Positions 43,501 to 52,370 are shown, counted from the first letter of the stretch. The stretch is 64,000 nt of DNA from Flexifilum sp963727545 (GCA_963727545.1 CAVSGS010000010.1:62001-126000); one strand, 5' to 3'. Translations and numbers: made by a program. Notes: generated by a model from the sequence alone, not told the origin.

Positions 43501-43672
43501 CAGCGACCAGCGCCAACCGGTAGCCGCGCGCCTTGAGCGCCCGCACCAACTCGTCCGCGCCGGGGATCAACTCCGCGCGCAGCGAAACGCCCTCGGCAGT
43601 TTTGACTTCCGTTGACTCATCGATCAGGGTGTCGCCGCAGTCGAGGCAGACCGCGAGAATTTTGTTCGGCAT
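43370..43672 (-). CDS. HAD-family hydrolase, N-terminal fragment (frameshifted)
   Basis: The ATG at 43672 opens MPNKILAVCLDCGDTLID: HAD motif I, with Cys at the position of the usual first-Asp partner (LDCGDTL in place of FDxDGTL; both Asp residues are present). ADELVRALKARGYRLALVAD leads into the motif II region, where the frame breaks. The intact enzyme would be about 178 residues. It lies 17 nt after the GT39 gene and is convergent with the tRNA. Substrate unknown. Confidence 0.75.
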   Translation of the reverse strand: MPNKILAVCLDCGDTLIDESTEVKTAEGVSLRAELIPGADELVRALKARGYRLALVADGPVRDLPQQPRALWLVRFIRRLRDLGDARLRKAGRAHVRGCL

Positions 43673-43689
43673 AGCACGTCTTCTCCAAT

Positions 43690-45174
43690 TTAGTTGTCTA
43701 CAGCGCCCAGCAGCGGATAGTCGCTCGGCGTGCCGTCCGTGCCGACGCTCGCCAGCCGCTCGCCGGTTTGCCAATTGTAAACCGCGGTGTGCAGCGAATA
43801 CTCCCCCGATGGCAGATTATCCGCCGGAATTTCCAGATAGCGACAGGACTGTCCCGCTTCCGGCAAGCCCATGTCAACCTGCGCCCGCACCTGATCCTCA
43901 CCGTCGAGCAGGTGCAGCGCGAACGAGTAGGTTTGCGGCGGCACTTGCGCGTCCACGTCGAACGCCAGCCAGACTTGCAGCAACCCATCATGCAGCTGCG
44001 GCGCGCCGATCACCCCCATGTTGATGCCATCGCCGAAGTTACGTGCTGCCGTGCTGTCGCTCACCCGCCCGAACGCCCAGATGCGCATGTCTTGCGTGTC
44101 GGCGAGCGTCCCGCAGTGGTAGATATTCTGCTCATTCAGCAGATATTCGAACAGCGTCCATTCCTGCGATCGCCAGCGCGGATCGTAGAGCAGCCACAGA
44201 TGATCGGCTGCCCCGACCGCCTGCCGCACCCGCTCCGCAAAGCGCTGGGTTCCCGGTATCGTGCTGTTCTCGACGATCTCGATCCGCGCGCCGAAGTCAC
44301 CCATGTAGTACATCAGCGGCGTCAGCACCAGCGTCGGGCGATTCTCGTCGCCGAGCAGGTTGACGATCACGTCGCTCGGCTGCACGCGCGGAGCGAGTAC
44401 CTGCGCCATCTGCTCGATCGGCTGGTTGGGCCAATGCTGGATCATCCGCTCAAGCTGGAAATTGCCGTCGAGCGGCACGATGCTCAGCGCCCAGATGCCG
44501 ACGATCAACAGCGGCGGGATGCGACGCCGCGCCAGTTCGTAAACGCCAAACCCGGCGATCAGCGCCAGCAGCGGCAAAATCGCCATGTTGTAGCGCAGTT
44601 CGTTCAAGCTAAAGACGTAATACGCCGCCAAATTGAGCGGCAGCAGCACCAGCGCGATCAACCACAGTGGGCGCGCCCGCCGCGCCAGCAGCGCAAACGC
44701 CAACAGCAGCGCCAGCAAGCCGACGTCCGTGTTGCTGAACGCCGTGAACGTGTCGCGCGCCATCGTCAGCCAGCAGATGTCAGGTCGGGTTGGACGCGCG
44801 GCTCGTTGAGCGCCGTCTCCGCCGCGCGCGGCAGATTGATCGCCAGCGGGATCAGCAGCACGCCAGCGATTAGCCATGCGCCGATCACCCCCCACCAGCG
44901 GCGATCCGGGCGCTTGCCGATCAGCCGCGCCAGATGCCACAGCCCGATCACCCCAACCACCAGAAAGGCGAAATAATGGGTGTTGAGCAGCAGCCCGGTG
45001 ATCAGCGCCAGCGCCGCGTACTGCCAGCGGCTCGGCGGCTTGCGTCTGCGCCATAATCCGCGTGTAGATCAGCAGCAGCAGCGTCGTCAGCAGCACCAGC
45101 AGCATGTAGACCCGCAGCTCATGCAGGTAGTAGATGAACCACAGGCTCGTGCCCAGCAGCGCAGCGGCGCTCAA
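43690..45174 (-). CDS. GT39-family membrane glycosyltransferase, main fragment (multiply frameshifted)
   Basis: The intact gene would span 43690-45532. This frame carries helices SAAALLGTSLWFIYYLHELRVYM at its start and, after a middle stretch read in another frame (about 45043-44775: QYAALALITGLLLNTHYFAF and VGVIGLWHLARLIGK), everything from MARDTFTAFSNTDVG to the C-terminal soluble domain. HELR is the conserved second-loop motif of GT39 (ArnT-like) enzymes. Lesions: extra G near 45178, extra G near 45041, one base lost near 44775-44780. Likely outer-surface sugar transfer (family knowledge). Confidence 0.72.
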   Translation of the reverse strand: MSAAALLGTSLWFIYYLHELRVYMLLVLLTTLLLLIYTRIMAQTQAAEPLAVRGAGADHRAAAQHPLFRLSGGWGDRAVASGAADRQAPGSPLVGGDRRMANRWRAADPAGDQSAARGGDGAQRAARPTRPDICWLTMARDTFTAFSNTDVGLLALLLAFALLARRARPLWLIALVLLPLNLAAYYVFSLNELRYNMAILPLLALIAGFGVYELARRRIPPLLIVGIWALSIVPLDGNFQLERMIQHWPNQPIEQMAQVLAPRVQPSDVIVNLLGDENRPTLVLTPLMYYMGDFGARIEIVENSTIPGTQRFAERVRQAVGAADHLWLLYDPRWRSQEWTLFEYLLNEQNIYHCGTLADTQDMRIWAFGRVSDSTAARNFGDGINMGVIGAPQLHDGLLQVWLAFDVDAQVPPQTYSFALHLLDGEDQVRAQVDMGLPEAGQSCRYLEIPADNLPSGEYSLHTAVYNWQTGERLASVGTDGTPSDYPLLGAVDN

Positions 45175-45532
45175 GCCCGACCAGCGGGTGCTTGCCCAGC
45201 GACGCGCCGAGGCGATAAACGCCCGCCAAGCTGATCAACCCGGCGAACAGCGACAGCGCGCGAGTGGCGAACAGCGACCAGCCGACCGTGCTCCCCCAGC
45301 CCGCCAGCGCCAGCGGATAGAGCAAGCCCTGCCGGATGTCCTGATCGGCGACGCGTCCTAAGATGTCGCCGACCGCGCGCGAGACGTGGAACCCGTCCGC
45401 GCCGGAGACGTAGAGCGACCACCACTCGTCGAACCACAGCCCATCGGCGGCGAGCTTGCGCGCGCCCAGCCACATCACCACCAACGCCAGCAGGACGAAC
45501 CATCCCAACCAGTAGCGTTTTGCCAATCGCAT
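45119..45532 (-). CDS. GT39-family membrane glycosyltransferase, N-terminal fragment (frameshifted)
   Basis: The first ~120 residues: helix YWLGWFVLLALVVMWLG, then LWFDEWWSLYVS, the acidic DE motif of GT39-type enzymes, and helix SLFAGLISLAGVYRLG. After GKHPLVG an extra G in a GGG run shifts the frame. I chose ATG 45532, with AGGTGAG upstream, over GTG 45547. Confidence 0.72.
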   Translation of the reverse strand: MRLAKRYWLGWFVLLALVVMWLGARKLAADGLWFDEWWSLYVSGADGFHVSRAVGDILGRVADQDIRQGLLYPLALAGWGSTVGWSLFATRALSLFAGLISLAGVYRLGASLGKHPLVGLERRCAAGHEPVVHLLPA

Positions 45533-45612
45533 CCGCGTCGATCTCACCTGCCGTCAAACGCGACGATCCTAATCGGCAGCGCGGCGTTCGTCAATTCGAA
45601 ACCAAAAGGATT

Positions 45613-45646
45613 GAACCACGAAGGGCACAAAGGGCACGAAGATTTT
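45613..45646. repeat. ACCACGAAGGGCACAAAGG-type intergenic repeat
   Basis: A run of CACGAAGG/CACAAAGG units of the 'AACCACGAAGGACACGAAG' kind. It lies in the 272-bp gap between the divergent GT39 and polymerase genes, 20 nt before a TATAAT (45667-45672) that could serve the polymerase gene. Nothing else is seen in this gap. Confidence 0.6.
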
Positions 45647-45810
45647 GGAACAAATGAGCGAGTCGCTATAATGATGTGTGTCGTGTTGCAATTGAATAAC
45701 ATCGAGTAATCGCCGGAACTTTTGCTGTACTTAAAGGTCGTCAGCGTCGCGATTGCGCTGGACTGACGAAAGCATCTGTTCTCTAATTCGCTGATTGGTC
45801 GGGGGTGGCT

Positions 45811-47685
45811 ATGCAGTTACCGTTATTTCAAGAGCACCACGAACCGGATACCGACGCGCTGGCGCGCTGCCTGCGCGCCGAGGTCGTCGCCGTTGACATC
45901 GAGACCGAGACGCGCTGGACGGGTCTCGGTCCCAAAGCCGATTTCGGGCTGAGCTATCCCGCCGCCGTCACCGTGATCGCGCTGGCGTGGGTCGGCGTTG
46001 GCGCTGAAGCTGCCAACGTTATCGAGACGACCGCGCTCGCCGCGCCCTTTGGTGAGCACGAGTTGGCGTTCGTCAACGCCTTGATCGCGAGCGACGCGCT
46101 GCTGATCGCGCACAACGCTGTCTTCGACTTCCGCCAGATCAGCAAGCTGACCGGCGGGCGTGTGCCCCGCCGCGTCTGGGACACGCAGTCGATGGCGCGG
46201 CTGATCCATCCGGCGGTCGATGCCAGCTACAGCCTGATCGCGGTGGCGGCGGTGCTCCGCCTACCGATCCCCGATCAGCAGCAGGCGCTCAAAAGTCAGC
46301 GCGGCAAGCTGCACACGCTCCCGCTGGAGACTCAGCTCGCCTACGCGCAGGACGACGCGCGACTAGCGCTGCAAATCTACCAGCGCCAGCGCCAAATGCC
46401 GGTCGAGCCTGACCTGATCGACTGGGAGATCCGCGCCCTGCACGAATACTGTCGCATGGCAGCCGAAGGGATGCGCTTGAATACGCCCTTCGTCGAGCAG
46501 CGCCTCACCGAACTGGGCAATCAGCGCGAGGAACTCGCCGCCCGGTTGCGCGCTGACGGCTTGCTGACGCCGGGAAGCTCGCAGGCGCGGGCGCAGTATC
46601 TCTACCAGCAGAAGGGCATCCCCTTGCCCGACGCAAGCGAGCAGCGCTATTTCACGTGGGCGGGGCGCAAGCGGCTCGCCGCCAACCCGCACGCGCCGGT
46701 CGAACTGAGCGACCTCAGCACCCGTTCCAGCGTGATCGAGTCCTACATGGAGGACGGCAGCCCTTACGCCGACCGACTGCTCGACCTCGCCAAGTACATG
46801 GAGATCGATTGGCTGCTGTCGGCGCTCAAGGGGCTGATCGACCACGCCGCGCTTGACGGTCGGCTGCACAGCCTCGTCACCACCGCCACTGAGAGCGGAC
46901 GGCGCGCCTCCAGCTATCCCCACATGCAGAACTGGAAGATGCCGGCGATGGCGGGCGTCGCCATCGGCGACGAGGGCTTTACGCTGGTCGAGATCGACTT
47001 CGGCAACGCCGAGAACGTGATGGCGGCGTACATCGCCAGCGACAGTAACCTCGCCGCCGCCTGCGCTGCCGAAGACTTCCACAGCACGATGGCGCAGCAG
47101 TATTTCGGCTCCGACTGGCAGATCGCCGACGCTGCCGAGCGCAAGCACCTGCGCAACCTCGCCAAGAAGATCACCTATGGCACGGCTTACGGCATGGGCG
47201 CGGAACGCTTGGGGCAGAGCATCGGCGTCAGCACCGACGAAGCGCTGCGCTTGATGCGCGCGAAAGACGCCGCCTTCGCCCGCGTGACCCGCGCCCGCGA
47301 AGCCGCCAAACGCCAAACCCGTAATGGCGGTATCCTCAAGTTGTGGACCGGGCGCAAGGTCGCGGTGCCGACCGCCTTCGTCGCGTGGAACTATCTCTGT
47401 CAGGGCGGCGTCAGCGAGGTGCTCAAGCGCGCGATCGTCCGCGTTTCCGAAGAATTTCGGGCGCGCGGTTATCGCTCACGGGTGGCGCTCGACATGCACG
47501 ACGCGCTGATCCTTGAGATCGCTCACGACGAATGGGAAGAAGCGCTGGCGCTCGCCAGTCAGATCATGACGACGATCACGCCGGATAACGAGCGCACTAA
47601 TCCGCCGATCCGCTGGCGCGCCGCGCCCAAGCTGGACGAGAATCGCAAGAAGTGGGGCGCGCGGCAGTGGCATCCGGGAAAATAG
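45811..47685 (+). CDS. stand-alone family A DNA polymerase with 3'-5' exonuclease
   Basis: About 624 residues. The exonuclease domain (about 20-190) keeps all three motifs: VVAVDIETE, LLIAHNAVFDF and YAQDDARLAL. The polymerase domain (about 200-600) has a diverged motif A (LVEIDFGNAENV in place of DYSQIELR, with Asp and Glu kept), motif B RKHLRNLAKKITYGTAYGMG, and motif C DMHDALILE. The 5' nuclease domain of PolA is absent. Several phage and accessory polymerases share this layout, but nothing else phage-like is nearby. Start ATG 45811; GTG 45805 is possible. A putative nuclease gene follows. Confidence 0.88.
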   Translation: MQLPLFQEHHEPDTDALARCLRAEVVAVDIETETRWTGLGPKADFGLSYPAAVTVIALAWVGVGAEAANVIETTALAAPFGEHELAFVNALIASDALLIAHNAVFDFRQISKLTGGRVPRRVWDTQSMARLIHPAVDASYSLIAVAAVLRLPIPDQQQALKSQRGKLHTLPLETQLAYAQDDARLALQIYQRQRQMPVEPDLIDWEIRALHEYCRMAAEGMRLNTPFVEQRLTELGNQREELAARLRADGLLTPGSSQARAQYLYQQKGIPLPDASEQRYFTWAGRKRLAANPHAPVELSDLSTRSSVIESYMEDGSPYADRLLDLAKYMEIDWLLSALKGLIDHAALDGRLHSLVTTATESGRRASSYPHMQNWKMPAMAGVAIGDEGFTLVEIDFGNAENVMAAYIASDSNLAAACAAEDFHSTMAQQYFGSDWQIADAAERKHLRNLAKKITYGTAYGMGAERLGQSIGVSTDEALRLMRAKDAAFARVTRAREAAKRQTRNGGILKLWTGRKVAVPTAFVAWNYLCQGGVSEVLKRAIVRVSEEFRARGYRSRVALDMHDALILEIAHDEWEEALALASQIMTTITPDNERTNPPIRWRAAPKLDENRKKWGARQWHPGK

Positions 47686-47713
47686 TACTGAGTACTGAGT
47701 ACCGAGTGCTGAG
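47684..47713. repeat. CTCAGTACTCAGTACTCGGTACT-type repeat (copy 2)
   Basis: Tandem AGTACTGAGT units that begin inside the polymerase stop codon. It is inverted relative to copy 3 at 48487, so the two copies bracket the 47777-48487 gene. A CTTGGCGG-type repeat (about 47722-47752) follows it. Confidence 0.7.
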
Positions 47714-47776
47714 AAATATCGCGTTTCTTGTGGCGTCTTGGCGGTTTATCTTATTTGAGGGTCAGCTAGAGAAGCA

Positions 47777-48487
47777 ATGGCAAGAGTGATCGGAACACTC
47801 GCCGAGAAATCGCTGCACGCGGCACTGAAAGCCTACTACGCCCAACCCGGCGACCTGCTCGAATCCGAACTCGACGGCTACGTGATTGACATCCTGCGCC
47901 CGCAGGACGCCGATCCGCGCTGCATCGAGATTCAGACGCGGCACCTCGGCAGTCTGAAACGCAAGCTCGCTGCCCTGCTCGACCGGCACACGGTGCAGGT
48001 CGTCCATCCGATTGCCCAAAGGCGCACCATCACCCGCATCAACGGTGACGGCGAGATCGTCAGCCGACGCAAATCGCCCAAGCGCGGAACCGTCTATGAT
48101 CTATTTGCCGAACTCGTCCGCGCGCCGGGATTGGTGCAGCATCCCAACTTTCGGCTGGAAGTGCTGCTGATCCACGAGGAGCAAATCTGGCTCGACGATG
48201 GTCTGGGCAGTTGGCGCCGGAAGCATTGGAGCATCAGCGACCGCCGCCTGCTCGACGTGTTCGGCGCGCTGCCGCTGCCGACCGTCGCCGACTTCGCCAT
48301 CCTCCTGCCCCCTGACCTACCGCCCGCGTTTGACACAAAAGAGTTGGCGGCGCAAATCCACCAACCGCGCAGCACCGCCCAGAAAATGGCATACTGCCTC
48401 CGCGAGCTAGGCGTGATCGAAATCGCGGGCAAGCGCGGTCGCGCCCTACTCTACCGCCAGTGCGACCTAGGCGATCCCGGTCTTTGA
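47777..48487 (+). CDS. predicted PD-(D/E)XK-like / winged-helix protein, unknown function
   Basis: 236 residues, a type I remember as a conserved hypothetical of Chloroflexota. The N-terminal part (about 1-75) looks like a restriction-endonuclease-type fold: ESELDGYVIDILRP then CIEIQTRHLGSLKRKL, with Asp and Glu-x-Gln in the places of the PD-(D/E)XK catalytic residues. LEVLLIHEEQIW is another conserved strand. The last ~60 residues (FDTKELAAQIHQPRSTAQKMAYCLRELGVIE) are a winged helix. I infer DNA binding and possibly cleavage. It sits 91 nt after the polymerase and may work with it. Confidence 0.7.
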   Translation: MARVIGTLAEKSLHAALKAYYAQPGDLLESELDGYVIDILRPQDADPRCIEIQTRHLGSLKRKLAALLDRHTVQVVHPIAQRRTITRINGDGEIVSRRKSPKRGTVYDLFAELVRAPGLVQHPNFRLEVLLIHEEQIWLDDGLGSWRRKHWSISDRRLLDVFGALPLPTVADFAILLPPDLPPAFDTKELAAQIHQPRSTAQKMAYCLRELGVIEIAGKRGRALLYRQCDLGDPGL

Positions 48488-48511
48488 CTCAGTACGCAGT
48501 ACTCGGTACTG
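48487..48511. repeat. CTCAGTACTCAGTACTCGGTACT-type repeat (copy 3)
   Basis: CTCAGTACGCAGTACTCGG unit set starting at the stop codon of the PD-(D/E)XK-like gene, in inverse orientation to copy 2. Confidence 0.7.
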
Positions 48512-48529
48512 TTTCTGACGCATTCAGCA

Positions 48530-48558
48530 TTGACGTGAGCGACGGCTATCGCTAGAAT
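48530..48558 (+). promoter_or_regulatory. sigma70-type promoter of rplY
   Basis: TTGACG (48530-48535), 17-nt spacer, TAGAAT (48553-48558), 72 nt ahead of the rplY start. Confidence 0.75.
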
Positions 48559-48630
48559 GCTCTTACTTTCTGACCGTTTTGGCAGTAGCCGTTTCCTCAG
48601 GACCATCCCCTGAGCTAAGGAGTTTGTCTC

Positions 48631-49284
48631 GTGGCAACAACTTATAACCTCGAAGCCGAATCACGCACGGTGGTCGGCAAAAAAGTGGGTCAGCTTCGCG
48701 TACAGGGGTTGGTACCAGCAGTCATCTACGGTGCGAAGTTCAAACCGGTGAACGTCCAAATCCCGTATCGCCCGCTTGAAATCGCCCTCCGCGACGCCGG
48801 CGGCACGCACTTGATCAACGTCAATTTCGACGGCAAGACTCAATCCGTCATCACCCGCGAAGTTCAGCGCGACGTGCTGCGTGGCTCGATCCTCCACGTC
48901 GACTTTCTCGCCGTCGATGCGTCGACCCGCATCACGACCGAAGTCGCGGTGCATCTGGTTGGTGCCAGCCCGATCATCGAATCGCGTCAGGCGGTGCTGA
49001 TCCATACGCTGTCAACGCTTTCAGTCGAGGCACTGTCCGCTGACTTGGTGGACTCGATCACGGTCGACATTTCCGGGTTGCAAGAAGTCGGTGATGCGAT
49101 TTACGTGCGCGACCTCGAGGTGTCCGCAGCCTTGACCATCCTCAACGACGGCGACGAAATGATCGCGCGCATCAGCCCGATCCGCGCCTTGGTTGAAGAG
49201 ACTGAGGAAGGCGAAGAAGGTGAAGGCGGTGCTGCCGAGCCGGAAGTTATCGCCCGTGCTCGCGAAGAAGAAGACGAAGAGTAA
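48631..49284 (+). CDS. rplY: 50S ribosomal protein L25 (general stress protein Ctc type)
   Basis: Binds 5S rRNA in the large subunit. 217 residues: the N-terminal L25 domain (GKKVGQLRVQGLVPAVIYG, about residues 15-90) and the TL5/Ctc C-terminal beta domain (about 95-185), then a long Glu-rich tail as in thermophile and Gram-positive CTC proteins. Start GTG 48631, with AAGGAG 7 nt upstream. It has its own promoter and a strong terminator, so it is a single-gene unit. Confidence 0.94.
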   Translation: MATTYNLEAESRTVVGKKVGQLRVQGLVPAVIYGAKFKPVNVQIPYRPLEIALRDAGGTHLINVNFDGKTQSVITREVQRDVLRGSILHVDFLAVDASTRITTEVAVHLVGASPIIESRQAVLIHTLSTLSVEALSADLVDSITVDISGLQEVGDAIYVRDLEVSAALTILNDGDEMIARISPIRALVEETEEGEEGEGGAAEPEVIARAREEEDEE

Positions 49285-49315
49285 GCTGCTCAGCAGTCCA
49301 AACGCACAAAGCAAA

Positions 49316-49341
49316 AGCCCCGCAGATTGCGGGGCTTTTTT
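49316..49341 (+). terminator. rho-independent terminator after rplY
   Basis: A 9-bp perfect stem AGCCCCGCA / TGCGGGGCT, 3-nt loop and a T6 run, about 30 nt after the rplY stop. Confidence 0.93.
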
Positions 49342-49419
49342 ATTGCATGATGCGCGTTGAGGCAGGCTTGATGCGCTTCAACAGTTAGATACAGAGAATG
49401 GACGCTAAGCTCCTACAAA

Positions 49420-49459
49420 CCTCACCCCCCGACCCCCTCTCCATAATGAGAGGGGGAGA
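49420..49459. repeat. CCTCACCCC-type intergenic repeat (partial copy)
   Basis: CCTCACCCCCCGA followed by a perfect 9-bp hairpin CCCCCTCTC/GAGAGGGGG around 6 nt. It lies between the convergent rplY and gyrA genes and is related to the full element at 56421-56519. Confidence 0.75.
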
Positions 49460-49531
49460 AAAACGGGTCCCGTGGAGACTCCGTCTCAATTTCTAAAAGT
49501 GCCTGAAATCCGCCTTTACAATGTGATTTGC

Positions 49532-52060
49532 TTAGGCTTCGACAGCCGCTGTACCGTTCGCCGATGCGCCTTCCTGCGTCGGATCGACTTCATCACTGCT
49601 GTCGATTTCGCTGCTGCCGTCCATCACTGCCACACCGACGATCTCGTCGTCATTGGCAAGGTCGATCACCTTGACACCCCGCGTGTTGCGCCCGATTTCC
49701 CGGATCTGCTCCAGCGACGTCCGCAAGATCACGTTGCCGCTGGTGATGATCAGGATGTCGTCCCCGGCGTTGATACAGTGCATCGACACGACCGGTCCGG
49801 TCTTTTCGTTGCGCGCCAGCGTCAGAATACCCTGCCCGTAACGCCCCTGCACGCGATATTCGTCGATCGGCGTGCGCTTGCCGTAGCCGCCCCGTGTGAT
49901 CACCAAGACGTGGGTATCGTCTGCCTCGACCACGTCCATGCCGACGACCACGTCCTCGCCCACCAAACGGATCGAGTTCACGCCACCCGCCTGCCGTCCC
50001 ATCACGCGGACTGCTTTCTCGTGGAAGCGGATGCTTTGCCCGTTCTCGGTGACGAGGATCACGTCTTGATCGCCGGTGGTCGGCTTCGCCCAGTTGAGCG
50101 TGTCGCCGTTGTCGAGCGACATAGCGATCAGCCCGCTGGGACGCACCGCCGCGAAATCTTCAAGATCAACGCGCTTGATCCGCCCGAAGCGGGTTGCCAG
50201 CACGAAGCAGCCATCATTGTCGAAGGACGAAACCGGCACGATCGCCGTGATGTGCTCGTCCGAACCGAGCGCCAGAATGCTGTGAATCATCGTGCCCTTG
50301 CCCGCCCGGGTTGCTTCGGGGATGGCGAAAGCGCGCTCACTGTAAACCTTGCCCCAATCGGTGAAGAACAGCACCGTATCGAGGCTGTTGGCGATGATGA
50401 TGTCGACCAAGCCGTCTTCTTCTTTGGTCATCATCCCCATCACGCCCTTGCCGCCGCGCCGCTGCGCGCGGTAGGCGGTCGAGGGCACCCGCTTGATATA
50501 GCCCTGCCGCGAGAGCAAAATGGCGACTTCTTCGTCGCGCACCAGATCGGCTTCGTCGAATTCGGTACTCACGCCGTAGATCACGTCAGTGCGCCGGTCG
50601 TCGCCGTATTTGTCGGCAACGTCAACGATGTCCTCGCGGATCAGCGCCAGAATCTTCAGCGGCGATGCCAGCAAATCTTCGAGATAGGCGATCCGCGTCA
50701 TGACTTCGTCGAACTCGTTTTGGAGCTTCTGCTGCTCCAAAGCAGCGAGGCGACGGAGCTGCATGTCGAGGATCGCGTTCGCCTGTGGTTCGCTCAGGTC
50801 GAAGTTATTCATCAGGCTGGCGCGCGCTGCGTCGGTATCGTCCGCCGCGCGGATCGTGCGGATGATCGCGTCGAGGCTCGACAGTGCCTTGAGCAGTCCT
50901 TCGAGGATGTGCGCCCGCGCCCGCCGCTTGTCGAGTTCGAACTGCGAGCGCCGCGTGATCACGTCGAAGCGGTGTTCAACGTAGATTTGCAGCATCCGCT
51001 TCAAGCTGAGTGTGCGTGGCTCGCCATTGACCAACGCCAGCATTTGAATGCTGTAGGTGCTCTGTAGTTGCGTGTATTTGTAAAGCTGGTTCAGGACCTT
51101 GAGCGGCTGCGCACCCAACTTGAGTTCGACGACTAGCCGCATTCCCTGCCGGTCGGACTCGTCGCGCAGGTCATAGATTTGGGTGAGGCGGTCTTCGCGG
51201 ACCAACTGCACGATCCGCTCGATCACCGCGACTTTATTGACTTGATAAGGAATCTCGCTGAAGACAATGCGGAAGCGGTCGTTCTTCGATTCCTCGACTT
51301 CCGCTTTAGCGCGAATAACCACGCGCCCGCGCCCGGTCGCATAAGCTTCTTTGAGTTCATCGCCCGCGACCACCAACGCCCCGGTCGGGAAATCCGGTCC
51401 GGTGACGAACTGCATTAGATCGTCAACGCTGATTTCGTCGTAATGCTCGTAGTTGTCGATCAAGTAGGCGATCGCTGCCGCCAGTTCGCGCAAGTTGTGC
51501 GGCGGAATATTGGTCGCCATGCCGACGGCGATCCCGCTGGCACCGTTGAGCAGCATATTCGGCAGCCGCGCCGGGAGCACCAGCGGCTCTTGCTGGGTGC
51601 CGTCGTAGTTGTCGCCGAAATCGACCGTGTCCATGTCGATGTCGACCAGCATTTCTTCCGCCAGCCGCGCCAACCGCGCCTCGGTGTAACGCATCGCCGC
51701 CGGGCTGTCGCCGTCGACGCTGCCGAAGTTCCCCTGTCCATCGACCAGCATGTAGCGCAGCGAGAAATCCTGCGCCATGCGCGCCATCGCATCGTAGACC
51801 GAGCTATCGCCGTGCGGGTGATACTTGCCCAACACCTCGCCGACGATACGAGCGCTCTTTTTATACGAAGAGTTCGCCCGGATGCCCATGTCGTACATCG
51901 CAAACAGGATGCGCCGATGCACCGGCTTCAAGCCGTCGCGGGCATCGGGCAGCGCGCGCGCGACGATCACGCTCATCGCGTAATCGAGGTAACTGCCGCG
52001 CATCTCCTCATTGATGCTGACAGGACGAACCGAACCAATGTAATCAACCATAGGGTTCAC
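49532..52060 (-). CDS. gyrA: DNA gyrase subunit A
   Basis: The DNA-cleaving subunit of the ATP-dependent enzyme that adds negative supercoils. The 842-residue protein begins with SYLDYAMSVIVARALPDARDGLKPVHRRIL (winged helix and quinolone-region residues); AAMRYTEARL holds the catalytic Tyr, and the GyrA box QRRGGKG near residue 530 separates it from ParC; six beta-pinwheel blades follow, then an acidic tail. Start GTG 52060, with GGAG 11 nt upstream, or ATG 52051. gyrB is not nearby. TATAAT (52227-52222, minus) about 160 nt upstream is its likely -10. Confidence 0.96.
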   Translation of the reverse strand: MNPMVDYIGSVRPVSINEEMRGSYLDYAMSVIVARALPDARDGLKPVHRRILFAMYDMGIRANSSYKKSARIVGEVLGKYHPHGDSSVYDAMARMAQDFSLRYMLVDGQGNFGSVDGDSPAAMRYTEARLARLAEEMLVDIDMDTVDFGDNYDGTQQEPLVLPARLPNMLLNGASGIAVGMATNIPPHNLRELAAAIAYLIDNYEHYDEISVDDLMQFVTGPDFPTGALVVAGDELKEAYATGRGRVVIRAKAEVEESKNDRFRIVFSEIPYQVNKVAVIERIVQLVREDRLTQIYDLRDESDRQGMRLVVELKLGAQPLKVLNQLYKYTQLQSTYSIQMLALVNGEPRTLSLKRMLQIYVEHRFDVITRRSQFELDKRRARAHILEGLLKALSSLDAIIRTIRAADDTDAARASLMNNFDLSEPQANAILDMQLRRLAALEQQKLQNEFDEVMTRIAYLEDLLASPLKILALIREDIVDVADKYGDDRRTDVIYGVSTEFDEADLVRDEEVAILLSRQGYIKRVPSTAYRAQRRGGKGVMGMMTKEEDGLVDIIIANSLDTVLFFTDWGKVYSERAFAIPEATRAGKGTMIHSILALGSDEHITAIVPVSSFDNDGCFVLATRFGRIKRVDLEDFAAVRPSGLIAMSLDNGDTLNWAKPTTGDQDVILVTENGQSIRFHEKAVRVMGRQAGGVNSIRLVGEDVVVGMDVVEADDTHVLVITRGGYGKRTPIDEYRVQGRYGQGILTLARNEKTGPVVSMHCINAGDDILIITSGNVILRTSLEQIREIGRNTRGVKVIDLANDDEIVGVAVMDGSSEIDSSDEVDPTQEGASANGTAAVEA

Positions 52061-52221
52061 TGCGCCAGTGCTCCGCCGTGCAGCACAGCGCTAACTCCTT
52101 TCGTACTCTAGCCGAGTTGTGGTGAGCGCATATTCGCGGGCAAAAAAGCGGATTCTTTCGATCAGTTTTAACCAGCAGAGTCTAGAATTTCTCAAAAAAA
52201 CGCACCTCGCTCGATCACTCT

Positions 52222-52227
52222 ATTATA
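52222..52227 (-). promoter_or_regulatory. perfect -10 box, probable gyrA promoter
   Basis: Minus-strand TATAAT in an AT-rich 388-bp divergent gap (52061-52448). The matching -35 at 17 nt (TGGATT) is weak. The gap holds no gene that I can see. Confidence 0.5.
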
Positions 52228-52370
52228 CTTGAAATCGCTCTCGAAATCCAGCATTTCCCAACCCTCGTACAGCATCTGTTAATAAACTGAATTTGCACAA
52301 ATGAGCTATTGTACAGCCGCCGATTTCCACGCCGAAAAACTGCGGAGTCGGCTGCTACTTGAACGAAACG

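Noticed and set aside
23940..45185. Programmed ribosomal frameshifting as the cause of the many frame breaks
   Set aside because: The break sites share no slippery heptamer, stop codon placement or downstream structure, and occur in unrelated families. Insertion errors or mutations are simpler.
45811..48487. Prophage remnant suggested by the phage-like polymerase
   Set aside because: No integrase, capsid, terminase, lysis or attachment-site features nearby; flanks are housekeeping genes.
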